Assembly (NCBI GenBank): GCA_016000195.1
Contig: JAECRO010000017.1
Location: 1 to 52,715 of the forward strand
Source: Burkholderiales bacterium
GTDB lineage: Bacteria > Pseudomonadota > Gammaproteobacteria > Burkholderiales > Burkholderiaceae_C
Direction: 5' to 3'
DNA: 52,715 bases
A program made the translations under genes and the position numbers. Positions 36,904-45,513 of this stretch are shown one piece after another (position 1 is the stretch's first letter; every line of letters begins with the position of its first letter). A model generated the notes under the pieces. The model was not told where the DNA came from and did not search any database. It saw nothing but the letters and a program-made list of their open reading frames with translations.

Positions 36904-37821
36904 ATGGCCGCTTTGACCTTCCCCATGCCGGGCAAACGCTTCGTGATCGGCGTGCCTTATGCGTGGCTGATTCTCTTTTTCTTCCTGCCCTTCCTGATCC
37001 TGCTCTACATCAGCTTTGTGGACATGGGCAACGACATCAATCCCTTCAAGCCGATCTGGGACTCGCAGACCGGCCTGCTCAAGCTCAAATACGAAAACTA
37101 CTGGTCCATCTTTCGCAGCAGCGATGGCGGAGCGCTTTTTCGGACCCTTTACATCGAAGCCTATTTGCGCTCCATTTGGTACGCCTTATGCACGTCCTTG
37201 CTGTGTCTGGTGATGGGCTACCCCTTTGCCTATTTCATTGCTCGTTCCCCGGCCAGCCTGCGGCCTGCGCTCCTGATGATGGTCATGCTGCCGTTCTGGA
37301 CCTCGTTTTTACTGCGTGTCTATGCCTGGAAAGGCATTCTGGCCGACCAGGGTGTGCTCAATCAGGCGCTGATGTTTGTGGGGCTGACGTCCGAACCCCT
37401 TCAGCTGCTCTACACCGATGTCTCCATGCTGGTGGGCATGACCTATGTGTACCTGCCGTTCATGGTTCTGCCGCTGTACGCCAATCTGGTGAAGATGGAT
37501 TTCCGCCTGCTGGAAGCTGCCTACGATTTGGGGGCCTCACCATTCAAGGCTTTCTGGCTGGTCACGGTGCCCTTGTCCCGGGCGGGCATCATTGCCGGCT
37601 TCATGCTGGTGTTTATCCCGTCGGTGGGCGAGTTCGTGATTCCTTCCCTGCTGGGCGGCCCCGAGAACATCATGATCGGGCGAGTGGTGTGGGATGAAAT
37701 GTTCACCAGCAACAACTGGCCCCGGGCCACGGCGCTGGCGGTGCTCATGATCGCGCTGATTGTGATTCCGCTGGCCATTTATTACTACTACACCGGCGAT
37801 TCCGCCGAGCCCAGGAAGTAG
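36904..37821 (+). CDS. potH: Spermidine/putrescine ABC transporter permease
   Basis: This 305-residue inner-membrane permease has about six hydrophobic helices (WLILFFFLPFLILLYISFVD at the N-terminus). The EAA loop that docks the ATPase is LLEAAYDLGASPFKAFWLVT. AGGAGG just upstream of the ATG at 36904 is a strong ribosome site, and it follows the ATPase stop by 12 bp. It pairs with the next gene to form the heterodimeric channel. Confidence 0.94.
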   Translation: MAALTFPMPGKRFVIGVPYAWLILFFFLPFLILLYISFVDMGNDINPFKPIWDSQTGLLKLKYENYWSIFRSSDGGALFRTLYIEAYLRSIWYALCTSLLCLVMGYPFAYFIARSPASLRPALLMMVMLPFWTSFLLRVYAWKGILADQGVLNQALMFVGLTSEPLQLLYTDVSMLVGMTYVYLPFMVLPLYANLVKMDFRLLEAAYDLGASPFKAFWLVTVPLSRAGIIAGFMLVFIPSVGEFVIPSLLGGPENIMIGRVVWDEMFTSNNWPRATALAVLMIALIVIPLAIYYYYTGDSAEPRK

Positions 37822-37832
37822 GGGAGACGGCG

Positions 37833-38702
37833 ATGAAAACCTTTTTGGAGAAGCATTTCAGCAAGCTGTGGCTGGGGCTGGTGTACCTGTTCCTGTACCT
37901 GCCGCTGATCTTCATGATTGTCTTTTCGTTCAACAGCACGCGGCAGGACGCCCGGTTCACCGGCTTTTCGCTGCGCTGGTATGAGGCCCTCACGCATGAC
38001 ACCAAGATCGTGGAAGGATTTTGGCTCTCGCTGAAGGTGGCGACCATCTCAGGGGTGCTGTCCGCCATTCTGGGAACATTTGCCGCTTTTGTGCTGGTAC
38101 GCTACCGCCGTTTCACGGGCCGGACCATTTTCTCGGGCATGGTGAACGCGCCGCTGGTGATGCCCGAGGTCGTCATTGGCCTGTCGCTGCTGCTGCTGAT
38201 GGTGGGTGCGCAAAACTTTTTCGGCTGGCCGCAGCGCGGCATGCTCACCATTATTTTTGGCCATACCCTGCTCGGCATGGCGTATGGCATGGTGGTGATC
38301 CAGTCGCGGCTGCTGGAAATGGATCGCTCCATCGAGGAAGCTGCCATGGATCTGGGCGCCCGGCCGCATCAGGTGTTTTTTTTGATCACCTTGCCGAATA
38401 TTTTTCAGGCCATCCTGGCCGCCTTTTTGCTGGCTTTTACCCTGTCGTTCGATGACGTGGTGATTGCCGAATTTTTGTCCGGCCCGGGTGTCAATACCTT
38501 GCCGCAGGTAATTTTTGGCTATGCCCGGCGCGGCATCAACCCGACCATCTACGCGGCGGCGACCCTGCTGATCGTCACGGTGACGATATGCATCGTGAGT
38601 TACAGCATCTGGGTGGCGCGGCAAACCCGCAAGCGCGAGCGCGAGATTGCCGCCGCCACTCGCGCCGAACTGACCGCATTGACCGTGCTGGCTGTCAAAT
38701 AA
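37833..38702 (+). CDS. potI: Spermidine/putrescine ABC transporter permease
   Basis: This 289-residue second permease has about six membrane helices (LGLVYLFLYLPLIFMIVFSF first). Its EAA loop is IEEAAMDLGARPHQVFFLIT. It lies 11 bp after potH, in the standard order for potFGHI clusters. It forms the inner-membrane channel with PotH. The C-terminal tail, RQTRKREREIAAATRAELTA, is basic and cytoplasmic. Confidence 0.94.
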   Translation: MKTFLEKHFSKLWLGLVYLFLYLPLIFMIVFSFNSTRQDARFTGFSLRWYEALTHDTKIVEGFWLSLKVATISGVLSAILGTFAAFVLVRYRRFTGRTIFSGMVNAPLVMPEVVIGLSLLLLMVGAQNFFGWPQRGMLTIIFGHTLLGMAYGMVVIQSRLLEMDRSIEEAAMDLGARPHQVFFLITLPNIFQAILAAFLLAFTLSFDDVVIAEFLSGPGVNTLPQVIFGYARRGINPTIYAAATLLIVTVTICIVSYSIWVARQTRKREREIAAATRAELTALTVLAVK

Positions 38703-38774
38703 CCGGTTGCCCGGTGGAAGGCGCGCCATGCGGCGGGTTTGCAATCCGATGTTTTTCTTTCAAGCGAGGTGGAT

Positions 38775-40244
38775 ATGACTGATATGACGTTTGATGGCAG
38801 GGCCTTTATCAACGGGGAGCGTGTGGCTGCCCGTGACGGCCGGACTTTCGACTGTATTTCCCCGGTCGATGGCCGTTTGCTTACTCCCGTGGCCCGTTGC
38901 GGAGAAACCGATATTGACGCCGCCGTGGCAGCTGGCCGAGCCGCCTTTGAGGACCGTCGCTGGCGCGGCATGAGTCCGGCCCAGCGCAAGCGCGTGATGA
39001 TCAGGTTCGCCGATGAGTTGCTGGCGCATGCCGATGAACTCGCCCTGACCGAAACCCTGGACATGGGCAAGCCGGTCAAATATGCCCGTTCGGTGGATGT
39101 GAACAGCGCGGCCAACTGCATTCGCTGGTATGGCGAGGCGGTGGACAAGGTGTATGACGAGATCGCCCCCACCGCATCCAATGCGCTGGCACTGATCACG
39201 CGTGAGCCGGTCGGCGTGGTCGGCGTCATCGTGCCGTGGAATTACCCGATGATCATGGCCGCCTGGAAGATTGCCCCCGCGCTGGCGGCAGGCAATTCGG
39301 TGGTGCTCAAGCCCAGCGAGAAATCGCCCCTGACCGCCCTGCGGCTGGCCGAACTGGCGCTGGCCGCCGGTATTCCGCCCGGTGTCTTCAACGTTGTGCC
39401 GGGCTACGGCCCCGAGGCCGGCTCGCCGCTGGCGCTGCACATGGATGTGGACTGCATCGCCTTCACCGGCTCCACCCGCGTCGGCAAGCAGATCCATGTG
39501 ATGGCCGGGCAGAGCAACCTCAAGCGCGCCTGGACCGAGCTGGGCGGCAAGTCGCCCAATATCGTCTTTGCCGACTGCCCCAACCTGGACCGGGCCGTGG
39601 AAGCCGCCGTGGGCAGCATCTTCTTTAACCAGGGAGAAAGCTGCAATGCCCCGTCGCGCCTGTTTGTGGAAGCCTCGATCAAGGACGCTTTCCTGGAAAA
39701 GGCGCTGGCGCTGGTGCCGCGCTACCAGCCGGCCAATCCGCTGGACGCCTCAACCGTGATGGGGGCCATCGTGGACCAGGTGCAGCTTGACAATGTGCTG
39801 CGCTATATCGAGTCCGGCAAGAACGAAGGCGCCAGGTTGCTGGCCGGTGGCAGTCAGGCCCTGCCGGACTCCGGGGGCTGCTATGTGCAGCCCACCATTT
39901 TTGACGGTGTGACCAACCAGATGACGATTGCCCGAGAGGAAATCTTTGGCCCTGTGCTGTCGGTTCTGTCGTTCACCGATGCCGCCGACGTGGTCCGCCA
40001 GGCCAACCAGAGCATCTACGGACTGCAGGCGGGCGTCTGGACGAGCGACATCAACCAGGCCCACGGCGTGGCCCGTGCGCTGCGTGTCGGCACGGTGCAT
40101 GTCAACCAGTACGACGAGGACGACATCACCGTGCCGTTTGGCGGCTTCAAGCAAAGCGGGGTGGGGCGCGACAAATCCCTGCATGCCTTTGACAAATACA
40201 CCGAAGTCAAGACGACCTGGATACGCATCGACAGTCCGGTTTGA
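38775..40244 (+). CDS. puuC: Gamma-glutamyl-gamma-aminobutyraldehyde dehydrogenase
   Basis: This 489-residue NAD(P)-dependent aldehyde dehydrogenase has the cofactor site PWNYPMIMAAWKIAPALAAG, KPSEKSPLTAL, FTGSTRVGKQI, the catalytic Glu in WTELGGKSPN, and the nucleophilic Cys in NQGESCNAPSRLFVE. In the pathway it oxidises gamma-glutamyl-aminobutyraldehyde (from PuuB) to gamma-glutamyl-GABA; it could also take 4-aminobutanal from the aminotransferase. The ATG at 38775 follows GAGGTGGAT; another ATG three codons later is possible. Confidence 0.9.
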   Translation: MTDMTFDGRAFINGERVAARDGRTFDCISPVDGRLLTPVARCGETDIDAAVAAGRAAFEDRRWRGMSPAQRKRVMIRFADELLAHADELALTETLDMGKPVKYARSVDVNSAANCIRWYGEAVDKVYDEIAPTASNALALITREPVGVVGVIVPWNYPMIMAAWKIAPALAAGNSVVLKPSEKSPLTALRLAELALAAGIPPGVFNVVPGYGPEAGSPLALHMDVDCIAFTGSTRVGKQIHVMAGQSNLKRAWTELGGKSPNIVFADCPNLDRAVEAAVGSIFFNQGESCNAPSRLFVEASIKDAFLEKALALVPRYQPANPLDASTVMGAIVDQVQLDNVLRYIESGKNEGARLLAGGSQALPDSGGCYVQPTIFDGVTNQMTIAREEIFGPVLSVLSFTDAADVVRQANQSIYGLQAGVWTSDINQAHGVARALRVGTVHVNQYDEDDITVPFGGFKQSGVGRDKSLHAFDKYTEVKTTWIRIDSPV

Positions 40245-40293
40245 CTGATTCCAGCACGCCAGAATCTGAACAAAGCCTGAAAGCGATTTGCCC

Positions 40294-41631
40294 ATGAGCA
40301 GCCCGGATATTCCAGCCCTGGTCAAGGCGCTTGAGGCGCAAGGCATCCATAGCCTGCTGGTGCAGTTTGCCGATATCCACGGCATCGCCAAGGGAAAGCT
40401 GGTTCCGCTCAAGCTGATGCGTGAATGGGTGGAAACCGGCGCCGGTTTTGCCGGTCCCAGCATCTGGGGAACCGGCTTGCCGCGCATGGGTGAGCGCAGC
40501 GAATATTACGGCCGGGTGCAGCCAGAGACCATTCGTCCGCTGCCTTTCATGCCTGGAGTGGCCCATGCCGTATGCGATGGCTATGCCGGCGGCGAGCCGC
40601 TGCAGACCTGTTCCCGTCAACTGCTCAAGCGGCAAATCGACGCGCTGCGCCAGCGTGGCCTGACGCTCTGGGTGGGCATTGAGCCTGAGTTCTTCCTGCT
40701 GCGGCGTGGCGCCACCGGCCGTTGGGAAATTGCCGACACCGAGGATCACCTGTCCAAGCCGTCCTATGACCTCAAAGCGATTTATCGCCACCGGGATTAC
40801 CTCGACGACATGCGGCTGACACTGACGGCCTTGGGCTTCGACCTTGAACAGATCGATCATGAAGATGCCAACGGCCAGTATGAAATCAATTACCGGTTCG
40901 ACGAGGCGCTGGCGGCCGCCGACCGCTTCATGCTGTTCAAGCTGGCCGCCCACGCGGTAGCGGAAAAACACGGCCTGACCTTCAGCTGCATGCCCAAGCC
41001 AATGGCCCATGCGCCTGGCAGCGGCCTGCATTTTCACTTGAGCCTGACCGACAGCTCGGGACGGGCGGTGATGGCCGACCCGTCCGGTGCGCTGGGCTTG
41101 AGTGCCGCCGGCCACCAGTTCGCCGCCGGCCTGCTGCACCATGCCGATGCACTGGCGGCGCTCTGCGCACCCACGGTCAATAGTTACAAGCGGCTGGCAT
41201 CGAGCGCCAGCGTTTCCGGCACCACCTGGTCGCCCGTCTGGAAGAGCATTGGCGACAACAACCGCACCTGTCTGGTTCGCACTGTCGCAGGCCGAATCGA
41301 ATGGCGTCTGCCCGACCCTTCTTGCAATATCTACGCTGCGCTGGCGGGCACCCTGGCGGCCGGCCTTGATGGCCTTGACAAAGGCCTGCCCGCCGTTGAG
41401 CCCTGCACCGAAGATATTTACCTGCGCAAAGCCTCAGGCGCCTGCATGCCTGCAGCCCTGCCGCGCGACCTGTCCGAGGCGCTGGATGCACTGGCCGGCA
41501 ACGAGGTGCTGACCCAACGCCTCGGGCCGGCGTTTGTGGCCCAGTTCCTGGGCTGCAAGCGGGACGAATGGGATGCCTTTAGCGCCCAAGTGTCAGATTG
41601 GGAATTGCAGCGCTACGCCAGCCTGTTTTGA
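40294..41631 (+). CDS. Second glutamine-synthetase-fold ligase (type III GlnT-like)
   Basis: This 445-residue glutamine-synthetase family protein is distinct from the puuA product. Visible segments are VQFADIHGIAKGKLVPLKLM, WVGIEPEFFLLRRG, DANGQYEINYRFDEALAAAD, GSGLHFHLSL and IGDNNRTCLVRTVAGRIEWR. It resembles type III or gamma-glutamylmethylamide-synthetase-like enzymes that glutamylate amines. It follows puuC by 49 bp and closes the polyamine operon, so it probably handles another amine, such as spermidine, diaminopropane or a monoamine. The substrate is not readable. Confidence 0.85.
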   Translation: MSSPDIPALVKALEAQGIHSLLVQFADIHGIAKGKLVPLKLMREWVETGAGFAGPSIWGTGLPRMGERSEYYGRVQPETIRPLPFMPGVAHAVCDGYAGGEPLQTCSRQLLKRQIDALRQRGLTLWVGIEPEFFLLRRGATGRWEIADTEDHLSKPSYDLKAIYRHRDYLDDMRLTLTALGFDLEQIDHEDANGQYEINYRFDEALAAADRFMLFKLAAHAVAEKHGLTFSCMPKPMAHAPGSGLHFHLSLTDSSGRAVMADPSGALGLSAAGHQFAAGLLHHADALAALCAPTVNSYKRLASSASVSGTTWSPVWKSIGDNNRTCLVRTVAGRIEWRLPDPSCNIYAALAGTLAAGLDGLDKGLPAVEPCTEDIYLRKASGACMPAALPRDLSEALDALAGNEVLTQRLGPAFVAQFLGCKRDEWDAFSAQVSDWELQRYASLF

Positions 41632-41814
41632 GTTGGCGGCAGGCATGGTGCTGGATGCGCGGTGATGATCGACTTTACTTTTCATTAGCCGGTAATTTTT
41701 TTTGCAATATGAAATCAAGCAAAATGTTCTTTAAAGGCAGTCAATCGCAATGAGAAAAGCATTTCTGCATTATGAAATAATTTCTTAAGTCTTTGATTCT
41801 TAAAGAGATAAATA

Positions 41815-41828
41815 GTCTTATATAAGAC
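41815..41828. promoter_or_regulatory. Palindromic operator O1 upstream of aceA
   Basis: This perfect 14-bp palindrome, GTCTTATATAAGAC, lies just upstream of the candidate -35 of the aceA promoter. It is repeated in a degenerate form exactly 30 bp further right. The form resembles GntR-type operators. Confidence 0.65.
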
Positions 41829-41835
41829 ATAAGAG

Positions 41836-41865
41836 ATGACAATAGTCTTGTAGAAGACTTAAAAT
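41836..41865 (+). promoter_or_regulatory. Candidate sigma-70 promoter of aceA
   Basis: -35 ATGACA (41836-41841), an 18-bp spacer and -10 TAAAAT (41860-41865) lie in an AT-rich region that stands out from neighbouring GC-rich coding DNA. The second palindrome lies entirely in the spacer, so a bound protein would block polymerase. Confidence 0.5.
41845..41858. promoter_or_regulatory. Palindromic operator O2 inside the aceA promoter spacer
   Basis: GTCTTGTAGAAGAC shares arms GTCTT/AAGAC with O1 and is centred 30 bp from it, about three helical turns, which would place two dimers on the same face. Confidence 0.65.
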
Positions 41866-41899
41866 AAAAGCACTTTCTTTTCAACCATCGGAGTTCACC

Positions 41900-43219
41900 A
41901 TGCCACAAAGCCTCACAGAACAACTCAGCCGCGATCAGCAAGCTGCCGCTCTGCAAAAAGACTGGGACACCAACCCCCGCTGGAAGGGCATCAAGCGCGG
42001 TTACACCGCCGCCGAAGTTGTGCGTCTGCGCGGCTCGTTCCCCATCGAGCACACGCTGGCCCGTCGCGGCGCTGAAAAGCTCTGGGATTTGCTGCACACC
42101 GAGGCGTATGTCAACTGCCTGGGCGCTTTGACCGGTGGTCAAGCCATGCAGCAGGTCAAGGCCGGCGTGAAGGCCATTTACCTGTCGGGCTGGCAAGTCG
42201 CCGCCGACAACAACGGCTACGCCGCCATGTACCCCGACCAGTCGCTGTACCCCGTGGATTCGGTGCCAAAAGTGGTCGAGCGCATCAACAACACTTTCCG
42301 CCGTGCCGATGAAATCCAGCACTCCAAGGGCATTGACGCCGGCGATAAAGGCTACATCGACAACTTCGCGCCCATCGTGGCCGATGCCGAAGCCGGTTTC
42401 GGCGGCGTGCTGAACGCGTTTGAACTGATGAAGGCCATGATCAATTCCGGCGCGGCCGGCGTGCATTGGGAAGACCAGCTGGCTTCGGTCAAGAAGTGCG
42501 GTCACATGGGCGGCAAGGTTCTGGTACCCACGGCTGAAGCCTGCCAGAAACTGATCGCGGCCCGCATGGCTGCCGACGTTTGCGGCGTGCCTACCCTGGT
42601 GATTGCCCGTACCGACGCTGAAGCCGCCGACCTGCTGACCAGCGACTACGACGAAAACGACAAGCCATTCCTGACTGGCGAGCGCACCGCCGAAGGCTTC
42701 TACAAGACCAACAAGGGCATGGACCAGGCCATCTCCCGCGCCATCGCTTACGCTGAGTATGCTGACTTGGTGTGGTGCGAAACCGGCACGCCTGACCTCG
42801 AATTTGCAAAGAAATTCGCCGATGCCGTGCATGCTGTTCACCCCGGAAAGATGCTGGCTTACAACTGCTCGCCATCGTTCAACTGGAAGAAAAACCTGGA
42901 CGACGCCACCATCGCCAAGTTCCAGAAAGAACTCGGCGCCATGGGTTACAAGTACCAGTTCATCACCCTGGCCGGCATCCACTCCATGTGGTACAACATG
43001 TTCGACTTGGCTCAGGACTACGTCGCTCGCGGCATGTCGGCTTATGTCGAGAAGGTGCAGGAGCCTGAATTCGCCGCCCGCGACCGTGGCTACACCTTCG
43101 TGTCGCACCAGCAGGAAGTCGGCACCGGCTACTTCGACGAAGTGACCACCGTGATCCAGGGCGGCAAGTCCAGCGTGACCGCGCTGACCGGCTCGACCGA
43201 AGAAGATCAGTTCCATTGA
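41900..43219 (+). CDS. aceA: Isocitrate lyase
   Basis: This 439-residue glyoxylate-shunt enzyme splits isocitrate into glyoxylate and succinate, allowing growth on acetate and fatty acids. The catalytic Cys is in [14 protein letters not shown]. Mg/substrate contacts are in [31 protein letters not shown] and [12 protein letters not shown]. Length is typical of the short proteobacterial type. It is monocistronic, with its own AT-rich promoter and terminator (43246-43289). Malate synthase is not in this window. Confidence 0.97.
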   Translation: MPQSLTEQLSRDQQAAALQKDWDTNPRWKGIKRGYTAAEVVRLRGSFPIEHTLARRGAEKLWDLLHTEAYVNCLGALTGGQAMQQVKAGVKAIYLSGWQVAADNNGYAAMYPDQSLYPVDSVPKVVERINNTFRRADEIQHSKGIDAGDKGYIDNFAPIVADAEAGFGGVLNAFELMKAMINSGAAGVHWEDQLASVKKCGHMGGKVLVPTAEACQKLIAARMAADVCGVPTLVIARTDAEAADLLTSDYDENDKPFLTGERTAEGFYKTNKGMDQAISRAIAYAEYADLVWCETGTPDLEFAKKFADAVHAVHPGKMLAYNCSPSFNWKKNLDDATIAKFQKELGAMGYKYQFITLAGIHSMWYNMFDLAQDYVARGMSAYVEKVQEPEFAARDRGYTFVSHQQEVGTGYFDEVTTVIQGGKSSVTALTGSTEEDQFH

Positions 43220-43245
43220 TCCTCTGATCGGCGCTTGCCGAGCTT

Positions 43246-43289
43246 AAAGGCCTTGGGCAACCCGCAGCGGGTGGCTCAGGGCCTTTTTT
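43246..43289 (+). terminator. Intrinsic terminator after aceA
   Basis: AAAGGCCTTGGGC pairs imperfectly with the downstream GCTCAGGGCCTTT arm, with an inner AACCCGCAGCGGGT hairpin, followed by TTTTTT. It insulates aceA from the thrS leader. Confidence 0.85.
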
Positions 43290-43315
43290 CATGGTGCATG
43301 ACATTGTGACTGCGG

Positions 43316-43321
43316 TAAAAT
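43316..43321 (+). promoter_or_regulatory. Candidate -10 element of the thrS leader transcript
   Basis: TAAAAT lies between the aceA terminator and the leader ORF. A convincing -35 is not visible (the best at 17 bp is GGTGCA), so the promoter is tentative. It would give a leader RNA of about 185 nt. Confidence 0.3.
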
Positions 43322-43365
43322 CCGGCCATCGTCCCGTCAACAAGAGCGAGAAAGGCAAACTGGTT

Positions 43366-43401
43366 ATGACACCGCGAACTACAACGGCAAAGTTTTTATA
43401 G
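43366..43401 (+). CDS. Threonine-rich leader peptide upstream of thrS
   Basis: This 11-codon [14 protein letters not shown], has Thr at positions 2, 5, 6 and 7 using ACA, ACT, ACA and ACG, followed by TAG. A weak site, GAAAGG, lies about 10 nt upstream. Downstream lie a potential hairpin (43413-43437), a segment CCGCGC (43418-43423) able to pair with the terminator 5' arm, and a strong terminator before thrS. The layout is that of an amino-acid attenuator. No equivalent upstream of thrS is known to me in Betaproteobacteria. Confidence 0.6.
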   Translation: MTPRTTTAKFL

Positions 43402-43459
43402 CTTATGAGGTCGTAGTCCGCGCGCCTTGTGCGCTACCAGCTACAAAATTCATAGTAAA
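43393..43459. repeat. Dispersed repeat, copy D (divergent), within the thrS leader
   Basis: TTTTTATAGCTTATGAGG..., GCGCGCCTTGTGCGC and ...AGCTACAAAATTCATAG follow the arm-core-arm layout of the other repeat copies, but with a divergent core. It provides the hairpin and the antiterminator-capable segment of the leader. Confidence 0.5.
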
Positions 43460-43485
43460 GCGCGGTTCGGGCCGCGCTTTTTTTT
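43418..43485 (+). promoter_or_regulatory. Alternative antiterminator/terminator structure controlling thrS
   Basis: The terminator is a 9-bp stem, AAAGCGCGG (43457-43465) with CCGCGCTTT (43472-43480), a 6-nt loop and eight T residues ending at 43485. Upstream CCGCGC (43418-43423) can pair with GCGCGG (43460-43465) to prevent it. A competing hairpin at 43413-43437 (GTAG/CTAC and CGC/GCG) could sequester CCGCGC. The thrS ATG lies 26 nt beyond the T-run. The mutually exclusive pairings are read from sequence; the ribosome timing is inferred. Confidence 0.6.
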
Positions 43486-43511
43486 GCCCATCGCCATTTC
43501 TATTTTTCACC

Positions 43512-45419
43512 ATGATTCAAATCACACTTCCTGACAGTTCCAAACGTGAATATCCTCAAGCCGTGACGGTGGCCGAAGTCGCTGCGTCGATTGGCGCCGG
43601 TCTGGCCAAGGCAGCCCTGGGCGGCAAGGTGGATGGCAAGCTGGTCGATACCAGCTGCCTTATTGACAAGGACAGTGCGGTGTCGATCATTACCGCCAAG
43701 GATGCCGAGGGACTGGAGTTGATTCGCCACAGCGCCGCTCACTTGCTGGCGTATGCGGTCAAGGAGTTGTTTCCAGAAGTTCAGGTCACTATCGGGCCGG
43801 TGATTGAGAACGGATTTTTCTATGATTTTTCCTATAAGCGGCCGTTCACGCCAGACGATCTGGTAGCCATCGAAAAGCGCATGGCCGAGCTTGTCGCCAA
43901 GGACGAACCCGTCACGCGCCGCATCTTGCCACGCGATGAAGCTGTGGCGTATTTCAAGAGCCTTGGCGAGTATTACAAGGCCGAAATCATTGCCAGCATT
44001 CCAGCCAATGAAGATGTGTCGCTCTACCGAGAAGGCGCTTTTGAAGACTTGTGCCGTGGCCCTCACGTGCCAAGCACGGGCAAGCTGAAATTCTTCAAGC
44101 TCATGAAGGTGGCGGGCGCCTACTGGCGCGGCGATCACCACAACGAAATGCTGCAACGCATCTACGGCACGGCCTGGGCCACGAAAGACGAACTACAGCA
44201 GTATTTGACGATGCTTGAAGAAGCCGACAAGCGTGATCACCGCAAGCTCGGCAAGGAACTGGACCTGTTCCACATTGACGACCATGCACCGGGTCTGGTG
44301 TTCTGGCATCCCAAGGGCTGGACGGTCTGGCAGGGCGTCGAGCAGTACATGCGCAAGGTCTATCAGAATAATGGCTACCAGGAAGTCAAGGGTCCGCAAT
44401 TGCTGGACAAGACGCTGTGGGAGAAAACCGGCCACTGGGACAAGTACCGCGACAACATGTTCACGACCGAGAGCGAAAAGCGCGATTTCGCCTTGAAACC
44501 GATGAACTGCCCCGGCCACATCCTGATTTTCAAGCAGGGTATCAAGAGCTACCGCGACCTGCCGCTGCGTTACGGCGAATTTGGCCAGTGCCACCGCAAC
44601 GAGCCGACCGGCGGGCTGCACGGCATCATGCGCGTGCGCGGCTTCACGCAGGACGACGGGCATATTTTCTGCACTGAAGCGCAGATTCTCAAAGAGTGCG
44701 TGGATTACACGACGCTGCTGCAAAAGGTCTATACCGACTTCGGCTTCAAAAACATCATCTACAAGGTTGCCACGCGGCCTGAAGCGCGGATCGGCTCGGA
44801 CGAAAGCTGGGACAAGGCCGAGCATGCCTTGATCGAAAGCCTGCGCGCGTCGGGTTGCGAATTTGAAATTTCCCCAGGCGAGGGTGCGTTTTACGGTCCG
44901 AAGATCGAATACACGCTGAAAGATGCGATTGGCCGGCAGTGGCAGTGCGGCACGATTCAGGTCGATTTCTCGATGCCCGAGCGGCTGGACGCCGAGTATG
45001 TGGGCGAAGATGGTGCTCGTCATCGCCCGGTCATGCTGCACCGCGCCATCGTCGGCAGCCTGGAGCGGTTCATCGGAATTTTGATCGAGGAACATGCCGG
45101 CGCGTTACCCACATGGCTCGCTCCAGAGCAGGTTTCGGTGCTCACAATCACCGATTCGCAGGCCGAATACGCTCGAGGAGTTGCTAAAATGCTGCAGAAT
45201 CAAGGGCTTAGGGTTAATCTTGACCTGCGCAACGAGAAAATAACGTATAAAATACGTGAGCACTCATTGCAAAAGCTGCCTTTTATCCTGGTTGTAGGCG
45301 ACAAGGAAATGGCAGAAGACGCAGTTTCAGTGCGTGCCCGGGGTAACAAAGACCTTGGTGTGATGTCCCTTAAAGCGTTTTCAGAGCGAATCGCTTCCGA
45401 CATTGCACAAAAAGCCTGA
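43512..45419 (+). CDS. thrS: Threonyl-tRNA synthetase
   Basis: This 635-residue class II synthetase has an N-terminal TGS domain (about 1-62), the editing domain with [15 protein letters not shown] and its HxxxH zinc-type motif, and a catalytic core with zinc ligand regions [10 protein letters not shown] and [13 protein letters not shown]. Motif 2 is [20 protein letters not shown]. The C-terminal anticodon-binding domain ends near [10 protein letters not shown]. Start and length are standard. An attenuator-like leader precedes it. It heads the thrS-infC-rpmI-rplT cluster. Confidence 0.98.
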   Translation: MIQITLPDSSKREYPQAVTVAEVAASIGAGLAKAALGGKVDGKLVDTSCLIDKDSAVSIITAKDAEGLELIRHSAAHLLAYAVKELFPEVQVTIGPVIENGFFYDFSYKRPFTPDDLVAIEKRMAELVAKDEPVTRRILPRDEAVAYFKSLGEYYKAEIIASIPANEDVSLYREGAFEDLCRGPHVPSTGKLKFFKLMKVAGAYWRGDHHNEMLQRIYGTAWATKDELQQYLTMLEEADKRDHRKLGKELDLFHIDDHAPGLVFWHPKGWTVWQGVEQYMRKVYQNNGYQEVKGPQLLDKTLWEKTGHWDKYRDNMFTTESEKRDFALKPMNCPGHILIFKQGIKSYRDLPLRYGEFGQCHRNEPTGGLHGIMRVRGFTQDDGHIFCTEAQILKECVDYTTLLQKVYTDFGFKNIIYKVATRPEARIGSDESWDKAEHALIESLRASGCEFEISPGEGAFYGPKIEYTLKDAIGRQWQCGTIQVDFSMPERLDAEYVGEDGARHRPVMLHRAIVGSLERFIGILIEEHAGALPTWLAPEQVSVLTITDSQAEYARGVAKMLQNQGLRVNLDLRNEKITYKIREHSLQKLPFILVVGDKEMAEDAVSVRARGNKDLGVMSLKAFSERIASDIAQKA

Positions 45420-45465
45420 TTTCTCAAGAATTTTGATGAAATATCGCTAATGTCCTTGATGGACG

Positions 45466-45498
45466 GGTGCAAGCAGCTATAGCTTTTATAGCAAATAT
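45466..45498. repeat. Partial dispersed-repeat copy E between thrS and infC
   Basis: GCAAGCAGCTATAGC and TTTTATAGC match the right arm of the dispersed repeat, and GCTATAGC/GCTAT-type pairing is possible. It leaves only a few bases before the infC ribosome site. Confidence 0.5.
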
Positions 45499-45513
45499 TA
45501 AAGGATTCTCACC

